Below are positions 1-5,340 of a stretch of 5,340 bases of DNA, in pieces. The stretch is from Bacteroidota bacterium. GTDB taxonomy: Bacteria > Bacteroidota > Bacteroidia > JAADEI01. A program made the position numbers and the translations under genes. Within the stretch, counting starts at the first letter, position 1, and each line of letters starts with the position of its first letter. The notes beneath the pieces were generated by a model, which searched no databases, was not told the origin of the DNA, and worked only from the letters and a program-made list of their open reading frames with translations. The stretch is from the NCBI GenBank assembly GCA_015490475.1, contig WFXT01000123.1, positions 1 to 5,340 on the forward strand. Direction: 5' to 3'.

Positions 1-233
1 TCTTTTTCCGCTTTTCGCAAAAGTTTTAAATAAAAGGGAATGTGCTTGACTACTTCAACAAATCCGACGTGGCTCAAATTGTCAATGGTTTCAATGGGGT
101 CCAATCCATGATTAAGGAGATGCTTTCCACCGATGCCTCTTATAGAGACATTTGTTAATTTCTTGAGGGAAGCAATAACTTCGGAAGCCCTCAGGTCACC
201 ACTCACTTCCCCTGCTGATACCCAGATTTTCAT
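1..233 (-). CDS. lpxB: Lipid-A-disaccharide synthase LpxB, N-terminal 77 residues (runs off left edge)
   Basis: LpxB is a peripheral inner-membrane glycosyltransferase (GT19). It condenses UDP-2,3-diacylglucosamine with lipid X to form the beta-1,6 lipid A disaccharide. Only the N-terminal 77 codons are present; the family is usually about 370-390 aa, so most of the gene lies beyond base 1. Visible signatures are the opening strand followed by AGEVSGD (residues 7-13), matching the family's AGExSGD motif, then GIGG (33-36) and LSHVGFVEVVKHIP (53-66), matching the family's 'LsvmGfxEVlkhlp' block. After SGD the sequence reads LRAS, where many homologues have LHGA; this is a mild divergence. The ATG overlaps the stop of the upstream small membrane gene in an ATGA arrangement, which suggests translational coupling. 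No good Shine-Dalgarno sequence is visible; an AGGG lies only 2 nt before the ATG. The assignment is secure despite the truncation. Confidence 0.93.
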   Translation of the reverse strand, partial: MKIWVSAGEVSGDLRASEVIASLKKLTNVSIRGIGGKHLLNHGLDPIETIDNLSHVGFVEVVKHIPFYLKLLRKAEK

Positions 234-535
234 AACCCTATTGTGAAAACTATGTATATTGCAATAGCGAGAGATTCAATGATGGTCACCCCAACCAATC
301 CACGCAAAGCGTGAAATCTATTTCGTCTGTATAGCATGTGGGCAGGAATTAAGTTAATAAGCACAGACACAATCAACTGGAATCTCAGACTAAATACTTC
401 TTTACCCCCAAACCAATAATCCCTAATTAACAGAACTATCTCATGTATAGTAACAAACACTGCAAGAGGAAGTATTATGCCTACCAGAACACCGTTAATG
501 ATTTCCCTGCGGATAAAGTCGTTTTTATTTTGCAT
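230..535 (-). CDS. Small three-helix membrane protein between surE and lpxB, function unknown
   Basis: Predicted 101-aa integral membrane protein. A short charged N-terminus (NKNDFIRRE, residues 3-11) precedes three hydrophobic segments at about 13-37, 50-69 and 79-101. A basic loop, RRNRFHALR (70-78), lies between helices 2 and 3, and the chain ends within the last helix. By the positive-inside rule that loop is probably cytoplasmic. I chose the ATG at 535 because it overlaps the surE stop by only 11 nt. In-frame ATGs at 577 and 595 would extend the protein to 115 or 121 aa but would run 53-71 nt into surE. The stop overlaps the lpxB ATG (ATGA). From memory, Bacteroidota often carry a similar small membrane protein with an 'NLlpfyl...k+y..arGvl.aT' pattern between surE and lpxB. 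Here the matching stretch is INLIPAHMLYRRNRFHALRG (60-79). A role near lipid A synthesis is only suggested by context. Confidence 0.75.
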   Translation of the reverse strand: MQNKNDFIRREIINGVLVGIILPLAVFVTIHEIVLLIRDYWFGGKEVFSLRFQLIVSVLINLIPAHMLYRRNRFHALRGLVGVTIIESLAIAIYIVFTIGL

Positions 536-1313
536 TATTGTTCCATTTCCATCGGTTAAGTAAATATGGTATGGCATGATGGGCAGTGAAGTCAAGGGTT
601 ATGGGAACTATGGATATGTATCCATTAGCGAGTGCCCATTCGTCAGTGTCTTGCCCTTTGTCATAGTTAACAAACCTGCCCGTTAACCAATAATATTTTC
701 TGCCACGAGGGTCTATGCGTTCTTCATAGGTTTCTTCCCATCTGGCACGAGCCTGCCTGCACACTTTGAATCCTTTTATTTCTTCTGGCTTCAGGGCGGG
801 AATATTAACGTTCAGGAATACTTCAGGAGGAAGACCATATTTGAGAATTTTTTCTGTGATTATTTGAGCGGCTTGCACAGACGCCCTGAAATCGCATCTT
901 GATTCAACACAGTCCAGAGAAAATCCTGCCGAAGGAATGTCTTCTAATGCTGCTTCCATGGCTGCTGAGAGAGTTCCTGAATAAATCACATTTATGGAAG
1001 AATTGAGTCCGTGATTTATCCCAGAGACACACACGTCAGGACGTTCATCAAGCAATTTGTTAACAGCGATCTTGACACAGTCCACAGGCGTTCCACTAAC
1101 CTGAAATGCCGCTTCAACACCTTCAAAGATGTCAACCGGCTCTACACGGATGGGATGGTCAAGGGTCAAGGCATGCCCCATACTTGACTGTGGTCTGTCT
1201 GGAGCCACAACCACAACGCGCCCAAGAGGCTTCATGGCTTCTACCAGTTCCCTTATTCCTTGTGCTGCTATACCATCATCGTTGGTAACCAGTATTAAAG
1301 GCTTTTTACTCAT
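525..1313 (-). CDS. surE: 5'/3'-nucleotidase SurE
   Basis: SurE is a cytoplasmic, divalent-metal-dependent phosphatase. It dephosphorylates 5'- and 3'-nucleoside monophosphates and, in studied homologues, short polyphosphate. The 262-aa length fits the family (about 250-270). The start gives MSKKPLILVTNDDG, with the metal-binding Asp pair at D12-D13. Next come APDRPQSSMGHALTL (37-51), with S43 aligning with the catalytic-site Ser of E. coli SurE, VSGTPVDCVKIAV (72-84), and VCVSGINHGLN (94-104) with metal ligand N100. IYSGTLSAAMEAAL (110-123) completes the family core. All expected active-site residues are present, so the enzyme is probably functional. It lies 65 nt downstream of cmk and overlaps the next small gene by 11 nt, consistent with one operon. 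No convincing Shine-Dalgarno sequence precedes the ATG. Confidence 0.97.
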   Translation of the reverse strand: MSKKPLILVTNDDGIAAQGIRELVEAMKPLGRVVVVAPDRPQSSMGHALTLDHPIRVEPVDIFEGVEAAFQVSGTPVDCVKIAVNKLLDERPDVCVSGINHGLNSSINVIYSGTLSAAMEAALEDIPSAGFSLDCVESRCDFRASVQAAQIITEKILKYGLPPEVFLNVNIPALKPEEIKGFKVCRQARARWEETYEERIDPRGRKYYWLTGRFVNYDKGQDTDEWALANGYISIVPITLDFTAHHAIPYLLNRWKWNNNAK

Positions 1314-1378
1314 ATTGCTTTAGTACTTGTTTTGTGAAGATATGTTGAATCTATCTAAAAGCAAAATTGGAGAGTGCT

Positions 1379-2047
1379 TCAAGACACTTTTGCTTCGTTA
1401 ACCAACTGTATTATATGGTTAACTATTTCATCAGGAGTTCTATCTGTAGTGTCAATGAGAATGGCGTCTGGAGCAGGTTTCATGGGGGCAATGGGTCGCC
1501 GACTGTCCCGTAAGTCCCTTTCAACAATTTCTTTCAGAACATCGTCATAGGACACCGTTTTACCCTGTTCAATCAACTGATAATATCTACGACGGGCACG
1601 TTCATCAACAGATGCCGTTATAAAAAACTTGAGGTCTGCTTCAGGAAAGACGACAGTTCCCATGTCTCTGCCTTCGGCAACAAGGTCGGTTCCTTTTGCG
1701 GCATTGCGTTGCACATCAAGGAGAAATTGTCTAACACATGGATATGCACTGACAATGCTAACCGTGGCATTAATAGCGGGGTCCTGAAGCCAGTCGGTAA
1801 CGTCTTCTTTGTTAAGGATTGTTCGCTGTCTGCCCGCCGAATCCCACACTATTTCTATGTGAATTTGAGCCAGTTCTTGACAGACAGTCTCTTCATTGTT
1901 TATGTCTATCTCATTTTTTAACATGTGGTATGTTATGGCACGATATAAAGAGCCTGTTTCCAGATGACGGAAACCGAGTCGCTCTGCCAGAAGGCGAGCC
2001 ACCGTGCTTTTGCCCGATGCAGCCGTCCCGTCTATCGTTATTATCAT
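1379..2047 (-). CDS. cmk: (d)CMP kinase (cytidylate kinase)
   Basis: Cytoplasmic nucleoside monophosphate kinase that phosphorylates CMP and dCMP with ATP, feeding CTP and dCTP pools. The 222-aa length is typical. The P-loop GTAASGKST is at residues 7-15. ETGSLYRAITYH (30-41) is the CMP-binding start, with R36 conserved; most homologues have Asp where this has E30. AEGRDMGTVVFPEADLKFF (124-142) contains the R127-D128 pair. The Arg-rich lid is ARRRYYQL (151-158). ERDLRDSRRPIAPMKPA (176-192) holds D181 and R184, which contact the cytosine/phosphate region in E. coli Cmk, and it is followed by AILIDTT (195-201). All core residues are present. The ATG overlaps the porQ-like stop (ATGA at 2044-2047). 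An AAGGA sits only 2 nt before the ATG, too close for an ordinary ribosome binding site, so translational coupling is likely. Confidence 0.97.
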   Translation of the reverse strand: MIITIDGTAASGKSTVARLLAERLGFRHLETGSLYRAITYHMLKNEIDINNEETVCQELAQIHIEIVWDSAGRQRTILNKEDVTDWLQDPAINATVSIVSAYPCVRQFLLDVQRNAAKGTDLVAEGRDMGTVVFPEADLKFFITASVDERARRRYYQLIEQGKTVSYDDVLKEIVERDLRDSRRPIAPMKPAPDAILIDTTDRTPDEIVNHIIQLVNEAKVS

Positions 2048-3108
2048 ATTCCTTTCATTTTGCTTTCCTTTCTTGCTTTTCTCTTATGCCATGCCTTTGT
2101 TATCCTTTCCATGTTAATACTAACTGTAAAATAATGTGGGCCACCGCTCGGATAGTAAAAGCGATGTCCATAGGCAAACATAACATTTTTTCTGAGAAAT
2201 TTTATGCCAAAAGTCAATCCTGTGAGTCCCCCACCATATGTAATAGGAGCGAGATTGTATCTGAGACTAAAATCATAGCCAAGCATGAACTGAATTTTTT
2301 CGAAAAAGCGGAGTCTGGCACCAAAAGCCAGATGCCTTAAAATGTTGTGCATAACAAAGGACACTTTATTTAAAAAAGTTGAATCTTGTCGTTGAAGAAA
2401 ACGAAATTCACCATCTGGAGACAAACGAGGAAATTGCAAGTTGGTTGCAGTTATGTGCAGATCAATAGGAGCATATTTAAGAGGCAGAAAAGCATAAAAA
2501 TTAATTTGCGGAGATAGGAATCTTTTCTGACGATAGGTTAATCTGTCTATCAAAAAACCTATGTTTCTTACTGAGAGAAAAAGCGTTTTGTTTTCTGGTA
2601 AGGACAGTCTGAAAAGAAAATCCGAGGCGACAGCGAGTCCGAAGAATCTTTCAATTTGAGTAAGCAAGAGGCGAGGCATTATGGCACCCTGTAATTTGCC
2701 CGCTGTGTCTATAAGTGTTGCAAAGCCCACTTCACCTTCCCATGCATTATAGATGCCTGCTGGAAATCCTTCTATGTCATAACGCTGTCCCTGAATGCCG
2801 TAATTTATTAGGGTTGCATACACCAGAGGGACAGGAGCATTAGGAAGACTAACAGAAAGGCGGTGTCCAGTGATACCACCATGATAAAGAACATTTGTTA
2901 TCCCTGCAGAAAGATATGATGGCAGAAGAAAAGGATTATCACGAGCGATGGACGGATTGCTGTCCCTAAGAGCAATAGTGCTTAGTGAAGCAGACTCGGC
3001 ATCAATGTAACCATATTGAAAGAAGAAACTGTTCAGTAAGGGTTGTCCCAAGGAGCATAGCGTTAAGGACATTAAAATGCCATATACTGCCTGTTTCAGT
3101 ACTTGCAT
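2044..3108 (-). CDS. porQ: PorQ-like type IX secretion system outer-membrane protein
   Basis: Predicted 354-aa secreted beta-rich protein. In Porphyromonas gingivalis PorQ belongs to the PorU-PorV-PorQ-PorZ attachment complex, which processes type IX cargo and links it to A-LPS at the cell surface. Residues 1-22 look like a signal peptide: K5, then a hydrophobic core AVYGILMSLTLCSLG. SLSTIALRDSNPSIARDNPF (41-60) resembles the family N-terminal block ending in a 'NPall'-like motif. Further family-like strands are INYG (101-104), VRNIGFLID (180-188), LKYAPIDLHITATNLQ (210-225) and GGGLTGLTFGIKF (292-304). The end is a 'GG..yFt.s' strand (SGGPHYFTVSI, 321-331). A ~20-residue basic tail (WHKRKARKESK) follows the last strand, which is unusual for a barrel. 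An in-frame ATG at 3141 would give 365 aa but places a hydrophobic stretch before the signal peptide. Recognition rests on pattern memory plus position before cmk; a generic PorV/UPF0164-type barrel is the alternative. Confidence 0.68.
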   Translation of the reverse strand: MQVLKQAVYGILMSLTLCSLGQPLLNSFFFQYGYIDAESASLSTIALRDSNPSIARDNPFLLPSYLSAGITNVLYHGGITGHRLSVSLPNAPVPLVYATLINYGIQGQRYDIEGFPAGIYNAWEGEVGFATLIDTAGKLQGAIMPRLLLTQIERFFGLAVASDFLFRLSLPENKTLFLSVRNIGFLIDRLTYRQKRFLSPQINFYAFLPLKYAPIDLHITATNLQFPRLSPDGEFRFLQRQDSTFLNKVSFVMHNILRHLAFGARLRFFEKIQFMLGYDFSLRYNLAPITYGGGLTGLTFGIKFLRKNVMFAYGHRFYYPSGGPHYFTVSINMERITKAWHKRKARKESKMKGI

Positions 3109-3148
3109 AATTATACAGGATAACGCACTTGGGAAAAGCATAATTATA
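3105..3148. repeat. Two copies of an 11-bp direct repeat, 33-bp period
   Basis: GCATAATTATA occurs exactly at 3105-3115 and 3138-3148. Each copy contains the 8-bp palindrome ATAATTAT (3107-3114 and 3140-3147). The 33-bp period is close to three turns of B-DNA, so the sites would face the same side of the helix, as in paired repressor operators. Each copy also contains one of the two in-frame candidate ATG codons of the leftward porQ-like gene and, on that strand, a TATAAT hexamer. A small in-frame duplication of the start region is the plain alternative. No regulator gene lies in the window. The repeat is certain; any function is inference. Confidence 0.55.
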
Positions 3149-3172
3149 GCAAGTTAGAATAAGCGTAAGCAA
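3143..3172 (-). promoter_or_regulatory. Candidate promoter for the porQ-cmk-surE-lpxB gene string
   Basis: On the minus strand a perfect TATAAT (3148-3143) lies 18 bp downstream of TTGCTT (3172-3167), which matches TTGACA at three of six positions. Transcription would begin near 3136. That is downstream of the ATG at 3141, so the start codon used would be the one at 3108, in agreement with the signal-peptide argument. Primary sigma factors of Bacteroidota generally prefer TAnnTTTG over TATAAT, and the region is AT-rich, so a chance match is possible. Confidence 0.33.
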
Positions 3173-3180
3173 ATAATTGT

Positions 3181-3188
3181 TATGTTTG
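3181..3188 (+). promoter_or_regulatory. Candidate Bacteroidota-type -7 element (TAnnTTTG) for the rightward genes
   Basis: TATGTTTG matches the Bacteroidota -7 consensus TAnnTTTG at all six fixed positions and points towards the DUF4010 gene. A start about 7 nt downstream would place the RNA 5' end near 3195, almost at the ATG at 3199, giving a nearly leaderless transcript. I found no TTTG or TTG at the expected -33 position, about 20 bp upstream, so support is partial. Confidence 0.22.
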
Positions 3189-3198
3189 TAGCGTGGTT

Positions 3199-4431
3199 AT
3201 GGATTGGGACATTTCGTTTCTTGCATGGAGGTTGCTATTGGTTATAGGGCTTGCCCTTGCAATAGGGCTTGAGCAAAGATATCTACATGCCGAGGAGCGT
3301 GTAAGGTATGGCACGGACAGAACATTCATGCTTATTGCTATCCTTGGATTTGTATTGTATGTGGTTTATCCACAACCGCCAATTCTGTTCGGTATAGGTT
3401 TTATAGCACTTGCTTTACTGTGGATATTGTTTTTCTGGTTTAAAGCAACTAAAAGCGGAGATTATGGCATCACTTCAATAGTTCTTGGAATGATAGTGTA
3501 TGCTCTGGGACCATTGAGCATTACTTATCCAATCTGGATAACTGTTGCTGTGGCAGTCCTTGCTTTGCTAATTGCTCAATCAAAGCCATGGTTCAGGCAG
3601 GTGGCGTCTCGCTTGAGTAACAGGGACTTTGTTAATCTTGCCATTTTTCTTATTGTCGCATTTCTTGTATTGCCACTGCTTCCGGAAGAGCCTGTTAATC
3701 TTATTGTCCCCATTAATCTATATAATGCGTGGATTGCCGTGATAGTGGTTTCGGGATTGTCTTTCGCTACTTACATAATTGACAGATATATATTGCCGGG
3801 TAAAGGATTACTGTTAAGTGCAGTTCTGGGAGGTTTATATAGTAGCACTGCTACTGTGTGGGTTCTATCAAGGCGAGAACTACCAGAGCGAGCCCTGTCA
3901 AAAGCCCTTGTCGTAGCAGTTAGCATGATGTATTTGAGGATAGGAATTCTGGCTGTGCTGTTTGCTGGAAATGAAGCAATCCCTTTGTTTATCTTACTGA
4001 TGATGTTGTTCTTTGCAGGCTTACTTCTAAGCCTACCGTGGAAAAATATGTATGGACAAAGGATTTTGTTGCCTGCACATAATCCCCTTGAGTTGCGCTC
4101 TGCCCTTGCCTTCGGTTTGCTTTATGTGTTCTTCAGTGTCATAGCGTTTTTGACAATTAAATATGCTGGAATTGAGTCGCTCAAATACGTTGCTTTTGTG
4201 GCAGGAGCAGGTGATATAACCACTTTTCTGTTGCCCCTGTATCAGGGACAGGTATCTGTTGATATGAGTGCTATTGTTAATGCCACTTTGATAGCCACGG
4301 CAAGTAACAATGTGTTTAAGATTCTTTATGCATGGTATAATTCGGGTAATTTAAAGATTTCCTTAAGGGTTGCATTTTTGACTTTGTTGAATATATTGAT
4401 AATAGTGGCTTACAGATGGATAGGGTCTTAG
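3199..4431 (+). CDS. MgtC/SapB-DUF4010 family polytopic membrane protein
   Basis: A 410-aa inner-membrane protein with about 12-14 hydrophobic segments along its whole length. The N-terminal part is MgtC/SapB-like: LALAIGLEQR (18-27) corresponds to the family 'lGlliGlERe' helix, followed by DRTFMLIAILGF (40-51). The C-terminal half is DUF4010-like: VLPLLPEEP (157-165), VVSGLSFATY (183-192), GLLLSAVLGGLYSSTATVWV (203-222), NPLELRSALAFGLLY (295-309), AGAGDITTF (335-343) and ATASNNVFK (366-374). The usual 'GlaDvDAi' motif is degenerate here. The length fits the family. Function is not established; MgtC relatives have been linked to magnesium limitation and ATP synthase control, and transport is only a guess. 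I chose the ATG at 3199; a GTG two codons upstream (3193) is possible, and neither has a clear Shine-Dalgarno sequence. It is divergent from the porQ-like gene and overlaps the next gene by 16 nt. Confidence 0.9.
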   Translation: MDWDISFLAWRLLLVIGLALAIGLEQRYLHAEERVRYGTDRTFMLIAILGFVLYVVYPQPPILFGIGFIALALLWILFFWFKATKSGDYGITSIVLGMIVYALGPLSITYPIWITVAVAVLALLIAQSKPWFRQVASRLSNRDFVNLAIFLIVAFLVLPLLPEEPVNLIVPINLYNAWIAVIVVSGLSFATYIIDRYILPGKGLLLSAVLGGLYSSTATVWVLSRRELPERALSKALVVAVSMMYLRIGILAVLFAGNEAIPLFILLMMLFFAGLLLSLPWKNMYGQRILLPAHNPLELRSALAFGLLYVFFSVIAFLTIKYAGIESLKYVAFVAGAGDITTFLLPLYQGQVSVDMSAIVNATLIATASNNVFKILYAWYNSGNLKISLRVAFLTLLNILIIVAYRWIGS

Positions 4432-5340
4432 TCGTTCGGTTTAGTAGTATAGGAGATATAATTCTGACGAGCCCTATTGTAAGAAGCCTTTTTGAATATG
4501 GCTATAGAGTTGATTTCTTAACAAAAAAGGCTTTTGTTGACCTTGTGCGATTTAATCCTGCCATAGAACGTGTGTGGACTCTTGAAGAATTTGAATCCCT
4601 ACGGGAATTAGGACACGCTTTGAAAAGGGAAAAATATTCCGCAGTTTTTGATTTACATGGCAACTTGCGAACCCTTGGTTTAAGAATGGTTTTATGGAAC
4701 GTACCTTTTTACACTTACGATAAGTGCTGGTTGAAAAGGTTTTTGCTTGTTCGGTTCAAAGTGCGAAAAAGGTGCAAATATGTTGTATTGCGATATGCAG
4801 TGGCACTGCATAAGGCAGGAATCCCCTTTCTTAATAGAGGCTTGGAGGTTCATTTGCCTGCTAACATAGAAGTATCTAATTTGCCAGAAAAGTATTGGGT
4901 TCTGGTTGTCGGTGCTGCACATCGTACCAAACAAATACCAGAGGATAAGTCGGCTTATTTGATCAATGAAATTGGGGGAACGCCGATTTTGGTGGGGGGG
5001 AGTAAAGAAAAACAAATAGCAAATCAGATATTGGCACAGGTTAATAATACAAATGTTATTTCCCTTGTTGGCAAGTTATCACTTCTGGAAAGTGCTTATG
5101 TAGTAAAGAATTCTCAATTTGTTATAACCCCTGATACAGGAATGATGCATATGGCATCTGCTTTCAGAAAGCCGATGATTGTAATATGGGGAAACACAGT
5201 TCCGGAATTTGGAATGACGCCCTATATTCCAGAGGAAAATATTCCAATCTATCAATTTGAAGTTAAGGATTTGAAGTGCAGACCGTGTCATAAGCATGGC
5301 AGACAACAATGCCCGAAAGGGCACTGGGATTGTATGTATA
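4416..5340 (+). CDS. Glycosyltransferase family 9 (heptosyltransferase-like) protein, C-terminus cut off
   Basis: The frame stays open from the ATG at 4416 to the window edge, giving 308 codons; the family is typically 330-350 aa, so little is missing. GT9 enzymes are GT-B fold cytoplasmic transferases that usually add heptose from ADP-heptose to the LPS inner core. Visible motifs are VLVVRFSSIGDIILTSP (4-20), the family opening; FDLHGNLRT (78-86); and VVGAAHRTKQIP (164-175), where K172 aligns with the phosphate-contacting Lys of WaaC. Then come ILVGGSKEK (191-199) and TPDTGMMHMA (238-247), with D240 the conserved donor-binding Asp. A Cys/His-rich tail begins at C288 (C288, C291, H294, C299, H303, C306). 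Donor and acceptor cannot be told from sequence, so I give no waa symbol. It overlaps the DUF4010 gene by 16 nt, implying co-transcription. A run of seven G lies at 4994-5000. Confidence 0.93.
   Translation, partial: MDRVLVVRFSSIGDIILTSPIVRSLFEYGYRVDFLTKKAFVDLVRFNPAIERVWTLEEFESLRELGHALKREKYSAVFDLHGNLRTLGLRMVLWNVPFYTYDKCWLKRFLLVRFKVRKRCKYVVLRYAVALHKAGIPFLNRGLEVHLPANIEVSNLPEKYWVLVVGAAHRTKQIPEDKSAYLINEIGGTPILVGGSKEKQIANQILAQVNNTNVISLVGKLSLLESAYVVKNSQFVITPDTGMMHMASAFRKPMIVIWGNTVPEFGMTPYIPEENIPIYQFEVKDLKCRPCHKHGRQQCPKGHWDCMY

Noticed and set aside
536..595. Longer forms of the small membrane protein starting at 577 or 595
   Set aside because: They would overlap the surE C-terminus by 53-71 nt and add a polar segment that the three-helix core does not need. 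They are not excluded, but the 535 start is simpler.
1106..1323. Two short overlapping open frames on the + strand (1106-1288 and 1129-1323)
   Set aside because: They lie opposite the well-supported surE coding sequence, have low-complexity unlikely protein composition and show no recognisable motif.
1335..1364. Possible promoter in the cmk-surE gap: TTG (1364-1362), 19-bp spacer, TATCTTCA (1342-1335) on the minus strand
   Set aside because: The -7 element misses the final TG of TAnnTTTG, and a three-base -33 match is weak in AT-rich DNA. It was noted but not called as a feature.
1459..1461. Asp-to-Glu change at cmk residue 30 as a sign of altered specificity
   Set aside because: The change is conservative and all other nucleotide-binding and catalytic residues are intact, so it does not justify a separate finding. 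The codon actually lies near 1958-1960; the coordinates given here are only a placeholder inside the gene.
1709..2340. Open frames on the + strand (1709-1921 and 1819-2340), the latter 173 codons
   Set aside because: Both are antisense to cmk and the porQ-like gene. The translations are Cys/Phe-rich with no domain, while the minus-strand frames have clear family motifs and coupled junctions.
3109..3141. Earlier ATG at 3141 for the porQ-like gene, including an LSC that might suggest a lipoprotein
   Set aside because: The extra 11 residues have no positive charge and precede a normal signal peptide, the Cys comes too early for a lipobox, and the candidate transcription start lies downstream of this ATG. 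The later LTLC also fails, having Leu at -1.
4692..5324. Minus-strand open frames at 4692-5015 and 5079-5324
   Set aside because: They are antisense to the GT9 gene, whose + strand frame is open throughout 4416-5340 and carries all family motifs.
1..5340. tRNA or rRNA genes, riboswitches, CRISPR arrays, insertion sequences, rho-independent terminators
   Set aside because: I saw no cloverleaf-like stretch, regularly spaced repeats, transposase motif, terminal inverted repeats, or GC-rich hairpin with a T run. Nearly all of the sequence is accounted for by coding genes.

Overview
This window looks like chromosomal housekeeping DNA from a Gram-negative member of the Bacteroidota or a close FCB-group relative such as the Ignavibacteria/Chlorobi side. 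Four observations point there. There is a PorQ-like type IX secretion protein upstream of cmk. The order surE, small membrane protein, lpxB is, from memory, common in Bacteroidota. The glycosyltransferase family 9 protein carries a Cys/His-rich C-terminal signature that I also associate with Bacteroidota. Convincing Shine-Dalgarno sequences are largely absent, as is usual in that phylum. These are inferences from protein motifs and gene order, not a phylogeny.

Layout. The left 3.1 kb is one leftward gene string, read from about 3108 down to 1: a porQ-like gene, cmk (cytidylate kinase), surE (5'/3'-nucleotidase), a ~101-aa three-helix membrane protein, and the first 77 codons of lpxB (lipid A disaccharide synthase). 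porQ/cmk and small gene/lpxB are joined by ATGA stop-start overlaps. surE overlaps the small gene by 11 nt, and only a 65-nt gap separates cmk from surE. It is probably one operon.

A ~90-bp divergent intergenic region (3109-3198) separates this from a rightward pair. The first is an MgtC/SapB-DUF4010 polytopic membrane protein. The second is a glycosyltransferase family 9 (heptosyltransferase-like) gene that overlaps it by 16 nt and runs off the right edge at base 5340. The divergent region contains an 11-bp direct repeat with a 33-bp period, each copy holding a palindromic ATAATTAT core, and plausible promoter elements.

How it fits together. Three of the seven genes concern the outer membrane. 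LpxB makes the lipid A disaccharide. A GT9 enzyme adds sugars to LPS core or another surface glycan. PorQ is known in Porphyromonas as part of the complex that attaches type IX cargo to A-LPS. SurE and Cmk are nucleotide enzymes that probably share the transcript without sharing the pathway. Both ends of the window are partial genes. I see no RNA genes, mobile elements, CRISPR arrays or prophage, no gene-free stretch above 300 bases, and no clearly novel multi-gene system. The least characterised items are the small SurE-LpxB linker protein, the Cys/His tail of the GT9 enzyme and the repeat in the divergent promoter region.
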